Shown: positions 28,636 to 38,161 of the stretch, piece by piece
How positions within the stretch are numbered: the stretch's first letter is position 1
Layout of the letters: the number at the start of each line of letters is the position of its first letter
Assembly: GCA_012862575.1 (NCBI GenBank)
Contig: BLSF01000063.1
Location: 62,001-126,000 of the forward strand
Direction: 5' to 3'
Source of the DNA: Parietichytrium sp. I65-24A
Lineage: Eukaryota > Sar > Bigyra > Thraustochytrida > Thraustochytriidae
DNA length: 64,000 nt
Translations under genes and position numbers: made by a program
Notes under the pieces: model-generated
The model's database searches: none
Told to the model about the DNA's origin: nothing
The model's input: the letters and a program-made list of their open reading frames with translations, nothing else

Positions 28636-31600
28636 CTAGCGACGAACGCGATGATGCCGTTTGCACCCGCACATCTCGCATTGGGGCAGGAATCGGATTC
28701 GATCGTTGTTGTGGTTGCAGACTCTGCACGTCCAGAGTCCAAATTTCTGGAACTCCACCTCAGGATCCAAAGCAGGTGTCGCGCTCGCCGAAGAAGCGGA
28801 AACCGATAGTGAAGGGGCGACTCTCGAATTGGCCGCTTGAGCAGTGAGTATGGGTTCTGCGCGGCCGAGGCCGCGAAGAAGATGAGTCAACTTTGCCTTC
28901 TCGCTGACAGAGACGGTAGACGACCCAAGCCATCGCTGGACATTTTGTGGGTTCCAGGTTTGATCGACACCCGGTCGCTGGGCGCTGGCGTACACTGGTT
29001 TGGCGAGTTTGGAGAAAATTCCTCCCGGTCCGCCAGAACGAACAATGTCACGAAGAAAGTCTTGGTAAACGACATTTCCGGCCAAAGTAATATAACCCAT
29101 ATAGTCGGCTAGTTGCAGTGCCTCGATCTGGCTGCACGGCAAGTACAGGTCGTACACAGCCTGCAAAAATTGTTTCACGGTGACTTTGCCATCTTTATTC
29201 TCATCGTACCTCTCAAAGACATGGGAGGGAGCTGATGGCGAGTTCAGCAGTCTATCGCGAACACCATTAGCGATTCGAGCGAGCTTTGAGAAATGTTCAT
29301 CGTTATTTGCAGCACCTTCCGAGTGGACACATGCGTTAAGCGACACATAATCGAAGGCGTCCCTGCCATCCAGGTCGAAGGCATCAAGAACTAGTTGCAA
29401 ATCTTTCTGACTCAAGACGCCAGGAACGATATCAGCGTCCTTCAGAGCTCGTATTGCATCTCTTCGGCTTACGTATCCAGTACCAAAAGCATCATGAGGG
29501 ACGAAGAGTGTCCGAACATCAAGTTGACCCCCGCCGACCGCAGAGCAGAGCCGCAAGTGTGAAGACAGCTTGGTGCCTAATTCGCCAAGTTGCTGAAACG
29601 ACGGTGCGATGCATTTGCAAAATCGCTCATAGTCAACCTCGCCTTGAACATCACTGGAAGCAAACCATCGAGCGATCAAATTGAATTCGGCTTCGGACAC
29701 CACCGCTCCAAGCTGCATTTCATCAAAGATGACGTTACGCATGCACTCCACCGAGATGGTTCCGTAGCCATGCTCATCCTTTTCACGAAACAACTCCCAG
29801 TAATGTCTCGTAGAGTCGGCACCGGAAACCTGCCTTTGTGCGACAATTCGGATTCTCTCCAGGATAGCGAAAATCTCGGCTAGCTCGACCTTTGGCCTCT
29901 GAACGAAAAGCTCCTGAAAGTCCCTGTCACAATACCGAACTGTGTTCTGCTCGGTTGCAAATCGCCTCATGAGAATCTCGCAGACAGCACTCCGAAGGCG
30001 TGGAAACTGGTGTTGAAATACTTTTCTAAATGTCGTTCGCGGAAGCTCGCCATTCCCATCCTCGTCGGCCAGCTTGAACGACTCCAGAGGCGCAGAGGCG
30101 CCTCCGGGAATGACCGGCTCGACCTGCTCCAGCAACACTTGATGAATTTCTTTTCTCGCTGCAAGAAACTCATCTTCGGTAACTCGGCTTCCCGCCACTC
30201 CAAAAAGAAAAGATCGGGTAGCCTCGAATAAAGTGTTAGATGGCGGTGCTCGGCTCCTCAAGAATACGCGATTCGCAAACTGCCTCGCAAGTTTGTCATC
30301 CCCACTGTCTACAGCCCTTGCCTCCTTTGTCAGTCGCTTAAGTGCACGGATCAGATCCCGAGGGCTGAAGCTAACTCTGTCCAGCTCCTCTCTGTATGTA
30401 TCGCAGTGCAAAAGAACATCTTCCTCAAGCCGCGTGGCGCTAACGCCTCGAGCGATTGCTTTTTGTGCAGATGCTCGGGCAAGATCCAGAAGGCAATCTG
30501 TAAAGTAATGCTCAGTTGTCGCGATGTCGCTGAGTGGCCAGAGTACCTGTAACAGCGAAGAGCGGCTGAGTAAATATTCGTGCCCGGCTGCACGAGCCGC
30601 AGAAAAGAGCGTCTCAAGCATCTCTTGGCTAAATTTAATCGCTGCCTGGGACAGTACATCCTGAAAGGTTTTGGGCGACACATCCTCGTCTTTGTAGGAA
30701 AGCAAAAATTGCCGAACTGGATGCGGGTTACGCTGCACCTCAGCCCTAATTCTCGACCAAACCGCTTTAACTTGGCCCGCAGCGCTGGGCATCATTGGGG
30801 TATTGACATGATTGACTTTGCGCCGTCTTGGGCTGGAAAGCCAGTTCGTCTCATCAAAGTCGTAGTCTTCATCGTCAGAATCCGAAGATGATGAGACTTC
30901 GTCCTTCGTCTCCACTTGCTTGCTTGCAATGCGCGAAGACTCGCTTTCCGAATCGGACTCACTCTCCGTGGTGCCCCCGCTCATCACATCATCTTTTTCG
31001 GCGATTAGTACTGGCGAATGAGCTTGAACGAGTTTGCGGCTTAAAGACTGTAGATCATTCGGGTAAATGAAGGCTTTGCCGGCAAATCCATGATCAGATA
31101 GAAACGAGTCTATCGCGCGATCATTCGCGATTCCAAATTTGCGAAGAGTGCTCTTGAGTCGAGCCCTGGAAACGCAAAATTTCTGTTTGTCCCTCGAGCC
31201 TTGCGGTAATCGTTTTCCAAAGAACTGAGCAAAATTCTTAACGGGGTCTCGATTGATCGGAAAGGCAGTTACAATTGCATCCACAATCGACTCTGCATTA
31301 TTCTGGACAGACGTTTGTTTTCTCTGTGCTTCTAATGTCTCTAATATGTGCTTGGTACTGCGCGTGAATCGGGAAACCTCGAAGGCCTCTTCGCCGTTTT
31401 TGTCTGTATGAAATGCCTCTGCAAACTGCTGAGAATCCCAACCGACTGATTCAAGAGCAGTGGCTGAAGCCAAAACATCCAATCGCTGCGCAAACCTTTT
31501 AGATCCTATCGTATGATTTGCACTTAGTTCGTCGCAAAAATCACTCAACTCCTTTGGCTTTTGCAGCGCGAGCTCAAGCAGGGCTCTATGCAAATCGGCT

Positions 31601-32931
31601 GGGTTTGGCTGCAAAATCTTGGCCAAGTCAACCGCCAGACCCCTTTCCTTTCTGGGCGGAAATATTTCGCGAAAAACGTACTTTAAAGTAGCCTTGTCGT
31701 CCGCTGTCAGCTGCAGCGTGCTTTCTAAAATCCACTTTGCTGAATCTCGTGAAATCCATGCACCGTGGCCTCCGAACGACTTGGTCTCAATGAGCTTTTG
31801 TAGATCAAGTATACCCTCTCGTGTGCAATCATCCGATGTGCAGTATAGTTCAAATATTTCTAGGAGCGTCTCTCGTATCTTGGCTTTCGCAGCTTCGATT
31901 TTGAGACGCTTTCTGTGTTCGTATCTGGTAAGGAGCTCTTTTCGCTGCTCTTTATGTTCAATCTGGTTAGAAAGATCCTCAAATTCTTTTGCCAGGGCCT
32001 CCAGACCAACTTCTTCTCCGCATACAAGTTTTCGAACGAAGAAAGCGTTTGGCTTCGAGGTGCCCCAATTCCAACGTGACTTGGAACCCAGATTTTGAGC
32101 AACCTGTTCCTCGAACCCGGCGCATGGAGGCTGAAGAGGTAAGTCAGAAGCTGAGCTCTCATTTGAGAAAAACACGTTTACTATTGCCCGTTTGTCGCTA
32201 GAGTCTCGCCTTTCCCACACCATCAATTTACTACTTCGACGGAAGGAATTATTCCGCCCATTGTTGTCTTCGTGGCTCACCATGGTGAACCCCTGTGCGA
32301 GCATGCTTTCATGTCCGCTTCGTCCGGCCCAACTGACAACGACATCGGTTACGCGTGCTCTTTGGAATTCGTCCGAGGATTGATAGTCTGACTTTCGCGC
32401 TCGACGAACCCACACCCCCACGTCGTGACCTAAAGCGCGCTCAAAACCAGCTTTGGCAAGACTCCGTTTCGCGGAAAGATCCTTCTTTCCTGAACCAACT
32501 GGAGCTACTTTAACTTCCACAATTACAAGAGGATCTTCTGCCGCGCAAAAGCCAGAATGCGCCGTCGCAGGCTCAAACATGGTGCGAAGTTTCTTTCTTG
32601 AGCAAAACCTGTTGAGCATACCAGCATTTACAACACCCACTCCAACAGTATCCAGGTACCTGAAAACGCCATGCTCAAGCACCCCGCGGGAAAGCTTCCT
32701 GTTATTCGCGTCATTAGACTCCGCAACATTCTCATCCGTCAACTCTTTTCGGAGTAAAGCCGCTGCCATTTTCGAGAAGTCCGCAGCGGTAAGATCTCCC
32801 GACTTTTTGTCCGAAGCGAACCTGGAAATGGTACGCTCGGCATTTCCCCCATCGAGTTCTACCAAACTGCGCACTTTCGCGCGGATGGCATACGCGAGGG
32901 CCTCCAGCCCTTCAGCTGCAAGGCTCTCCAT
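28636..32931 (-). CDS. Large MABP-like / degenerate EF-hand / RanBP2-type zinc finger protein
   Basis: The protein is 1431 residues long. About 132-262 resembles a MABP beta-prism: paired strands DPLVIVEVKVAP ... GVWVRRARK and RVTDVVVSWAGR ... LAQGFTMVS ... KLMVWERRD. MABP domains bind acidic membranes in ESCRT-I MVB12 and DENN proteins. About 300-345 is helical and charged. The rest is built of EF-hand-like helix pairs. The best calcium loops are DEDGNGELPRTT (about 955-966) and DENKDGKVTVKQ (about 1240-1251, with Gln instead of Glu at the last position); others are degenerate. Residues 650-700 are an acidic Ser/Asp-rich linker. The C-terminus has a RanBP2-type zinc finger, LWTCRVCNHNN...LPQCEMCG, usually a protein or ubiquitin or RNA binder. 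A calcium-responsive membrane adaptor is a guess. An upstream 82-codon frame (33160-32912) overlaps the start and could be a 5' exon or uORF. Confidence 0.82.
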   Translation of the reverse strand: MESLAAEGLEALAYAIRAKVRSLVELDGGNAERTISRFASDKKSGDLTAADFSKMAAALLRKELTDENVAESNDANNRKLSRGVLEHGVFRYLDTVGVGVVNAGMLNRFCSRKKLRTMFEPATAHSGFCAAEDPLVIVEVKVAPVGSGKKDLSAKRSLAKAGFERALGHDVGVWVRRARKSDYQSSDEFQRARVTDVVVSWAGRSGHESMLAQGFTMVSHEDNNGRNNSFRRSSKLMVWERRDSSDKRAIVNVFFSNESSASDLPLQPPCAGFEEQVAQNLGSKSRWNWGTSKPNAFFVRKLVCGEEVGLEALAKEFEDLSNQIEHKEQRKELLTRYEHRKRLKIEAAKAKIRETLLEIFELYCTSDDCTREGILDLQKLIETKSFGGHGAWISRDSAKWILESTLQLTADDKATLKYVFREIFPPRKERGLAVDLAKILQPNPADLHRALLELALQKPKELSDFCDELSANHTIGSKRFAQRLDVLASATALESVGWDSQQFAEAFHTDKNGEEAFEVSRFTRSTKHILETLEAQRKQTSVQNNAESIVDAIVTAFPINRDPVKNFAQFFGKRLPQGSRDKQKFCVSRARLKSTLRKFGIANDRAIDSFLSDHGFAGKAFIYPNDLQSLSRKLVQAHSPVLIAEKDDVMSGGTTESESDSESESSRIASKQVETKDEVSSSSDSDDEDYDFDETNWLSSPRRRKVNHVNTPMMPSAAGQVKAVWSRIRAEVQRNPHPVRQFLLSYKDEDVSPKTFQDVLSQAAIKFSQEMLETLFSAARAAGHEYLLSRSSLLQVLWPLSDIATTEHYFTDCLLDLARASAQKAIARGVSATRLEEDVLLHCDTYREELDRVSFSPRDLIRALKRLTKEARAVDSGDDKLARQFANRVFLRSRAPPSNTLFEATRSFLFGVAGSRVTEDEFLAARKEIHQVLLEQVEPVIPGGASAPLESFKLADEDGNGELPRTTFRKVFQHQFPRLRSAVCEILMRRFATEQNTVRYCDRDFQELFVQRPKVELAEIFAILERIRIVAQRQVSGADSTRHYWELFREKDEHGYGTISVECMRNVIFDEMQLGAVVSEAEFNLIARWFASSDVQGEVDYERFCKCIAPSFQQLGELGTKLSSHLRLCSAVGGGQLDVRTLFVPHDAFGTGYVSRRDAIRALKDADIVPGVLSQKDLQLVLDAFDLDGRDAFDYVSLNACVHSEGAANNDEHFSKLARIANGVRDRLLNSPSAPSHVFERYDENKDGKVTVKQFLQAVYDLYLPCSQIEALQLADYMGYITLAGNVVYQDFLRDIVRSGGPGGIFSKLAKPVYASAQRPGVDQTWNPQNVQRWLGSSTVSVSEKAKLTHLLRGLGRAEPILTAQAANSRVAPSLSVSASSASATPALDPEVEFQKFGLWTCRVCNHNNDRIRFLPQCEMCGCKRHHRVRR

Positions 32932-33816
32932 TCCTGCTTTGCAAAGTTGCTCGGGTGGTGCAAACGCAGTCTTCTTCCTTGACCTCTTTGAAAGTCGGGG
33001 TCATTGCCAAACTGGCAAGTCTCGCCGCATCCGCCTGCACCTGCTCTCGCTCCGCCGCTCTGTTCCGACTTTGCTTCAAGATGTATTCCCTCGCCAACAA
33101 GAGTGAGCCAAATCGAGCGTGCCACAGCTCACTCAGCATTGACACAAGACCATCAAGCAATGATCGATAATACTGACAATAATGATCAAAGAATGGACGA
33201 TTGCTCTCACTCCAACGTCTACATTCCCCATCACACTCCTCTTACGTCACAATAACTAAACTACCGCCTATAGTCAAATATGCTTATTTGTTCATGCATA
33301 GTCTTTCTTATCACGAATGGTTAAGAGCACTCGTAGTACCATGCATTTCAACATCTACTTCAAACTCCTAGTGAAGTACACCCAAAAATGTGTCCGGTAG
33401 AGAAGGGTTTTCCGAGTTCGAGTCGGAGTCTTGGACTTGAGTTTTTCCCAGGCTGGTGCAGCATTGCAGAGAGAGAGAGAGAGAGAGATTATTATTCTCT
33501 GCTCGAGCTCAAAGGGCTTGGCCACAGCGCTGGGAAGCACGTAGAGTACTTTAAATATTGCTGTGTTGAAATTGTGAACAAGGAAGGCTCCGAAACTTTC
33601 TTTTAGAACATTCAGAAAGGCAACCCCTTAACTGCTCGTCGATCGCGGGAGCCGACGCACGCGCTGGCTCGTGAGCTGTTGGAGCCACGAGGGAATTTTT
33701 TGGTTGGCCGCCTCGGATTTGAATCGACGCGGCAAACATTCCCTCAGGGACTTACCTCATTTACGAAGCTTTCGGGCGCGAGCAACAGCAGGGGACGCAG
33801 AGAGTGCCTCTGCGAA
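32932..33816. other. Divergent promoter region with an 82-codon upstream frame
   Basis: This gap lies between two divergently transcribed genes. On the minus strand, 33160-32912 encodes 82 protein-like residues (SMLSELWHARFGSLLLAREY and on) that overlap the EF-hand gene start in another frame. A GA run is at 33470-33488. AT-rich DNA at 33240-33370 is the likely promoter zone. Confidence 0.5.
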
Positions 33817-34959
33817 ATGGACGGTGTGGATGAACTGATTCGAGCAAGGGAGGCCCTTGGAGTTCTTCGGCAGGTATTTCCAGAGCTCTTGACGCGATGT
33901 CAACTCGTGATGAAATGGCGCGGTATCGCTGTGGAGGATGGCGGGAAGAGCCTTGACCGATTACGAAGGGCAGAAGAAGAACGTGATGCTCTTCGAGATC
34001 ACGCGTTGGCCGAGATTGATGAATGTGGAGAGGTTCTGCAAGAGCTGAAACTCTTGATTACTGCGTGTATCACTATGGATGACAAATTGACTGGAATGCC
34101 AGTTGCAAAAAGCGTTGACAAGTTTGTGAAGGAGTACTCTGCTCGACGAGCAGAGCTGTTGAAAAGTATTAAAGCCTGCAAGCACAGAGCGGCGAAATCT
34201 CAACGTACTGAAAGCCAAGAAAGTGGGAGCCCCGGGCTTTGCTCCAGCGAGTCTGTCACTTCAGTTGTGTCTGAGACAGAGGAGGCCAAGATGCTTCGAG
34301 ACTACCTGACATTTCTTGCAAAGCTTTTGGATCGTTTGCTTCATTGCGACAAAATGCTTGGCTCGGTTCGTGCAGCACAGTACATTTCAAAGTATGAGGA
34401 TGAGCGGGCTAGTATTCAGCTGGAGAAAAAGTCCCTTCTTCACATGATGGAGAGATGGTGTGAAAGAAACCGAGCAAATGAAAGTAACCTGTGGGAGGAG
34501 CAGCAAGAGCTTGTTGAGACTATCATGACTGCCTTGGAGGTGGACCTTGACGCGTCTCTCGTGACCGCAATTAAAGAAGACATCGATCGCTTCATCTTTG
34601 ACGCCAAATGGTTTCCAGAATATGCAAAATTAGCTCCCGCGAAAACACGTCGCGGGAGCTCCAAGTCAAGTCGAGTTTCTTCGAAGTCTTCGAAATCAAG
34701 TCGAGACCTCAGCCGCTGCATGAATGTGACAAACACTAAACATCGTAAAGACCCTAGTTTGCAGTCTGCGGATCACTTGGATTCGAGAGATGAAGACGAA
34801 GAAAGAATCGGTCTTGTTCAGCGCTCGCCACGCAAACTCCCGATCCGGAACGCCGGTTTCACCACACGAGCAACACCTAGTCGGGGCCATGTGAGCAGCC
34901 GGAGGGGCGCAGCAACTTTAGGGGCGGCGGGGCTTTCCATCTCTGGTTCCGGTATTTAG
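33817..34959 (+). CDS. Unknown helical protein with Ser/Lys-rich linker
   Basis: The protein is 380 residues long from the ATG at 33817 (MDGVDELIRAREALG); the longer upstream frame has no ATG. Residues 1-165 and 195-315 look almost wholly alpha-helical, with heptad-like leucines such as LTFLAKLLDRLLHCDKML and LAEIDECGEVLQELKLL. A Ser/Glu-rich linker joins them. About 318-345 is a striking Ser/Lys/Arg repeat (SSKSSRVSSKSSKSSRDLS), a likely phosphorylation or nucleic-acid-contact segment. The last 35 residues are Gly/Ala/Arg rich. No signal peptide or membrane helix was seen. I do not recognise a family. It is divergent from the EF-hand gene and convergent with the secreted protein gene, whose stop is only about 190 bases away. 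Confidence 0.7.
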   Translation: MDGVDELIRAREALGVLRQVFPELLTRCQLVMKWRGIAVEDGGKSLDRLRRAEEERDALRDHALAEIDECGEVLQELKLLITACITMDDKLTGMPVAKSVDKFVKEYSARRAELLKSIKACKHRAAKSQRTESQESGSPGLCSSESVTSVVSETEEAKMLRDYLTFLAKLLDRLLHCDKMLGSVRAAQYISKYEDERASIQLEKKSLLHMMERWCERNRANESNLWEEQQELVETIMTALEVDLDASLVTAIKEDIDRFIFDAKWFPEYAKLAPAKTRRGSSKSSRVSSKSSKSSRDLSRCMNVTNTKHRKDPSLQSADHLDSRDEDEERIGLVQRSPRKLPIRNAGFTTRATPSRGHVSSRRGAATLGAAGLSISGSGI

Positions 34960-35151
34960 TGACTTGTCTGCTTCTGCATGAACAAGAACAAATCGGTGAT
35001 TGAATAATCGATGAAGTTCAATGTGTGTTTGGAATTGGTTAAAGGTAATTGTGAAGCATCCATGTGGAAAAACTGTAGGAATCGGCAAATCTCTTCCATA
35101 AAACGAAAATAAACATAAAAAAAAAGTATCGAGTGCTCGCTTGGTTGGGAA

Positions 35152-36600
35152 TTATGCTTCCGAAATCGAGTCTCCAGCGTTGTCTGATCCGCGTAAGAAG
35201 AGCAATTTTGCGCCGGTCGAGTTGGTGCTGTTCTTCTGGATCTCATCCAGCTCCTTCTTAATATCTTTGAGCTTTTCTTCGGCGGCCTTCTTCTTGTCCA
35301 AAATTGCATTTTTCTCATCTTCTTTCTTCTTGTCCTCATTCTCTTTCTTCTTCTTCTCGTCGTCCTTCTTTTTGTTTTCCTCCTCCTCCTTTTTCTTCTT
35401 GTCCTCCTCCTCCTTTTTCTTGTCGTCATCCTTCTTTTTGTTTTCCTCCTCCTTTGTCTTCTTGCTTTGCTCCTCCTTCTTCTTCTCGTCGTCCTTCTTT
35501 TTGTTTTCCTCCTCCTCCTTTTTCTTCTTGTCGTCCTCCTCCTTCTTCTTCTTGTCCTCTTCCTCCTTCTTCTTGTCGTCCTTCTTCTTGTTTTCCTCCT
35601 CCTTTGTCTTCTTGCTTTGCTCCTCCTCCTTCTTCTTCTTGTCCTCCTCCTCCTTCTTCTTCTTCTTGTCTTCTTCACTCTTCTCGTCCGATTTCGGCGA
35701 TTGCTTTGGCGGAGCGCCAGCTCCACCTGGCGCCTTCGTCTGGTTCTTATTGGCCGCAGCGTGCGTGGAATTCCAAATGCCTCCTTCCGCAGCGCACGGC
35801 GCAATGCTGTCCTTCTTGAACATCTTGGTCTTCCCTGCAACCGTGCAATTCCACTCGCCCAAATCACGCTGGCCATCCGCGGCCAAGTCCAGTCCCTCGC
35901 ACATGTAGCACACGCCCAACAAGCCCCCATCTGGCGAATCCAACACAGCGCTGGACACGCACGCAGGACACCACTTGGCCTCGCACATTGCTGGCCCTGA
36001 GTCTTTCTCTCCTGCTTTGACATTGTTGCCAGCGTTGCCAGCGCTGCCAGTGGCGGTGGAGTTGTTTTTGTCCGCGCGCTTGCCGCATGTGGGCAGCATC
36101 CTGAGGTCCATGAAACTTCTCGCTGCGCCCTTCTTACAGGCCACGCGCACGTCGCTGTGATGCACGATCTCATCGCAGTTGTGGCACAAGTCCCCGCTGC
36201 GCGAGTACCCCCTGCCGCACGCGGCGCGCCCTTCTTCCGCCACGCACATCGCCGGCGACGCGATGTTCAAGGCGTCCACGTCGCGCACGGCCGCGTCGCA
36301 CGCGGGGACCATGTCCTCGGCGCTCTGCGTTTCGCCGCCGCGGAACGTCAGAACGTTCCCCGTGTTCCCCGTGTTCCCCGTGCTGTTCTCCGCGCCCTCG
36401 CAGCGGAGACCCTCGTCCACGACCGACAGCGTCGCGCACGTGTGGCACAGATTCCGGCCATGCGAAGTGCTGCCATCCGGGCAGGACTGCCCAGAAGTGA
36501 GCGCGCACACCCACAGGTGCGGGGCGTCGGTGGTGGAGGGGTCCCCGGAGAGGGCGGAGAGAATGCCCGAGAGGAGGCCCGACAGCGCGGACAGTCTCAT
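35152..36600 (-). CDS. Secreted Cys-module protein with long Lys/Glu single-helix region
   Basis: The protein is 482 residues long from the ATG at 36600, which begins a signal peptide (MRLSALSGLLSGILSALS). The frame is open further upstream but has no ATG. Residues 20-265 hold three related Cys modules, each with C, then G..LC-x2-C, then a later C: CALTSGQSC...GRNLCHTC, CVAEEGRAAC...SGDLCHNC, and CEAKWCPAC...LGVCYMC. Several N-glycosylation sequons (NST, NCT) are present. About 300-440 is a Lys/Glu/Asp run of the ER/K single-alpha-helix kind, in which blocks such as SKKTKEEENKKKDD recur twice at roughly 60-residue spacing. The end is NSTNSTGAKLLFLRG. Likely exported to the surface or extracellular matrix (inference). 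It sits between the two 7TM arrays. Family not recognised. Confidence 0.78.
   Translation of the reverse strand: MRLSALSGLLSGILSALSGDPSTTDAPHLWVCALTSGQSCPDGSTSHGRNLCHTCATLSVVDEGLRCEGAENSTGNTGNTGNVLTFRGGETQSAEDMVPACDAAVRDVDALNIASPAMCVAEEGRAACGRGYSRSGDLCHNCDEIVHHSDVRVACKKGAARSFMDLRMLPTCGKRADKNNSTATGSAGNAGNNVKAGEKDSGPAMCEAKWCPACVSSAVLDSPDGGLLGVCYMCEGLDLAADGQRDLGEWNCTVAGKTKMFKKDSIAPCAAEGGIWNSTHAAANKNQTKAPGGAGAPPKQSPKSDEKSEEDKKKKKEEEDKKKKEEEQSKKTKEEENKKKDDKKKEEEDKKKKEEDDKKKKEEEENKKKDDEKKKEEQSKKTKEEENKKKDDDKKKEEEDKKKKEEEENKKKDDEKKKKENEDKKKEDEKNAILDKKKAAEEKLKDIKKELDEIQKNSTNSTGAKLLFLRGSDNAGDSISEA
35330..35700. repeat. Coding minisatellite in the Lys/Glu region
   Basis: About 370 bases built of CTC/CTT triplet runs on the plus strand encode the Lys/Glu helix of the secreted protein on the minus strand. 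A longer block containing the SKKTKEEENKKKDD code occurs twice, so copy number probably varies by slippage or unequal exchange. The antisense and alternate frames give false poly-Ser, poly-Leu and poly-Arg open frames. Confidence 0.8.
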
Positions 36601-37002
36601 GGCTGAGGGTGGTCTTTGTGCTACTTGATGTGAGTGATGGAGGCTCGTGTGTGAGTGGCGCGAGGAACAAAGAGACAATGGAACAATGTTACAATGGAAC
36701 AAGTATGCTCCGAGGACTCTTTAGATTCGCCGATATTCGCCGAGAGGGGGGTACGCGCTGTATGCTTTCGGTTGTTGACAGACTGGGAAACAAACAACTC
36801 GCCAAACATCGCCAAACGGTCTGTAGTGTTGTTGTTGTGTCTGTGGGGAGCTATCTAGCTTAAACGTAGAGAGGTCTTACCGTTTGGAAAGCACCTTTTG
36901 GATGCGATCTTGCGATTCGCGTGAGGACTACTGTGACTTACTGCGGGGCACTACATCTCCACTAGGTCGTGCTACACGAATAGTTTGGTCAATTGATCTG
37001 TG

Positions 37003-37090
37003 AAATCAATCAATCAATCTATCCATCCGTCCAGCTATGTCCAGCTATCCATCTATTCATTCATCCGTCCATCTGTCGATCTATCTGTCT
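37003..37090. repeat. Mixed ATCC/ATCT/ATTC tetranucleotide tract
   Basis: Imperfect four-base repeats (ATCA, ATCC, ATCT, ATTC) over about 90 bases. Typical slippage-prone spacer DNA. Confidence 0.75.
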
Positions 37091-37593
37091 TGAATTCTGT
37101 TTGGAGGATGTGAATTTGGCTGTGAACTTTGAATTTTGTGTGGCAGAATAGACGGAGCACATCACGATCAAGTATCGTCAAGCCGATCTGGGACGCTACT
37201 GTGGAGTTGCGAAGAAATGAAGGCTAAGAAGAGTATAGATGCTGATATAGTATCTAAATATGCTACTGTTATCTGTTTCTCTGATCGCTTCTTCTACCAA
37301 ACACTCTCGTCAAGTCTCGCAAATCACAGGGCTTCGAAGAAATGTTTTGCGACTTGTGCTATCTTGTGCTTAGCTTATGTAGTTCACCGCACGTCGATAC
37401 TAGTGTATCACTTAATGAGTTAATGAAATTAGACAAACTATCATACTTGACTTTAGAAGCGGATTATGCCAGCTAGTAGCTGGCCCGCAGTTAGCGAAAC
37501 GTGGTAGCGAATACTATGTTTTGGAGATGTTCATCGATGTTCAATGGAAAAAGCCCGTGAGAAATTTTTCGCGGTAAATACGTGAAGCGCGGT

Positions 37594-37680
37594 CGGTTGA
37601 TTGATTGTTTGATTGAATGTTTGATTGAATGTTTGATTGAATGAATGAATGAATGAATGAATGAATGAATGAATGATTAA
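37594..37680. repeat. (GATT)n / (GAAT)n tract
   Basis: Starts as TTGATTGATTG, continues with three TTTGATTGAATG units, then about ten GAAT units. A compound microsatellite, about 480 bases before 7TM-E. Confidence 0.85.
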
Positions 37681-38161
37681 TTGATTTCAGGATACCTAAC
37701 ATGGTCAGGGTGGAGTGGCGAGAAGGCGGCAAGAGACAAAATCGGCCAAGTCAACGGAACTGACAGATGCGGGATTATTACCGTTGGAGTAGAGTTCTCG
37801 GAATGCATTGCAGTGCCAGTGCCAGTGCAGTGTCATTGATCATCATGGTTCATGTCCAGAGTGAAGGTTGGGCATAGATGTTTGGTAGTCGCAGGGGAAC
37901 TTGGGGCGACTGTGAAGGTTGCATCGAACGGAAACAGGATTTTGAAATGCTCTTCGTACACAAATAGTATGTGGAGCTCTATCGGCAACAAGTGTGCATC
38001 CCAATCGTTTACAAAGTCGGTGCTGACTGCGAATAATGCGTTAGTTAGCTTGACAACAGTCTGCCAAACGCGGACAGTCTGCTTCAGTGTTTCGTCAAAA
38101 GCACACAAGCAAACCTGTTTGACGAAGACCCCGCCCTCTGGGTTGGCTGCGCGAGCAAACG

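Larger units (their letters stand above)
36601..38161. other. Spacer between the secreted protein and 7TM-E
   Basis: A divergent intergenic region of 1.56 kb with no gene. It holds tetranucleotide repeats at 37003-37090 and 37594-37680. Two near copies of the TGACTGYGAA motif lie at 37908 and 38023, 130-250 bases before the 7TM-E start. Confidence 0.6.

Noticed and set aside
35141-36000. Poly-Ser and poly-Leu open frames on the plus strand
   Set aside because: Antisense reading of the CTC/CTT triplet run; low complexity only.
34956-36173. A 405-codon Arg-rich frame on the minus strand
   Set aside because: It is the shifted frame of the Lys/Glu triplet repeat of the secreted protein gene. 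It has no signal peptide or motif, and the real frame has both.
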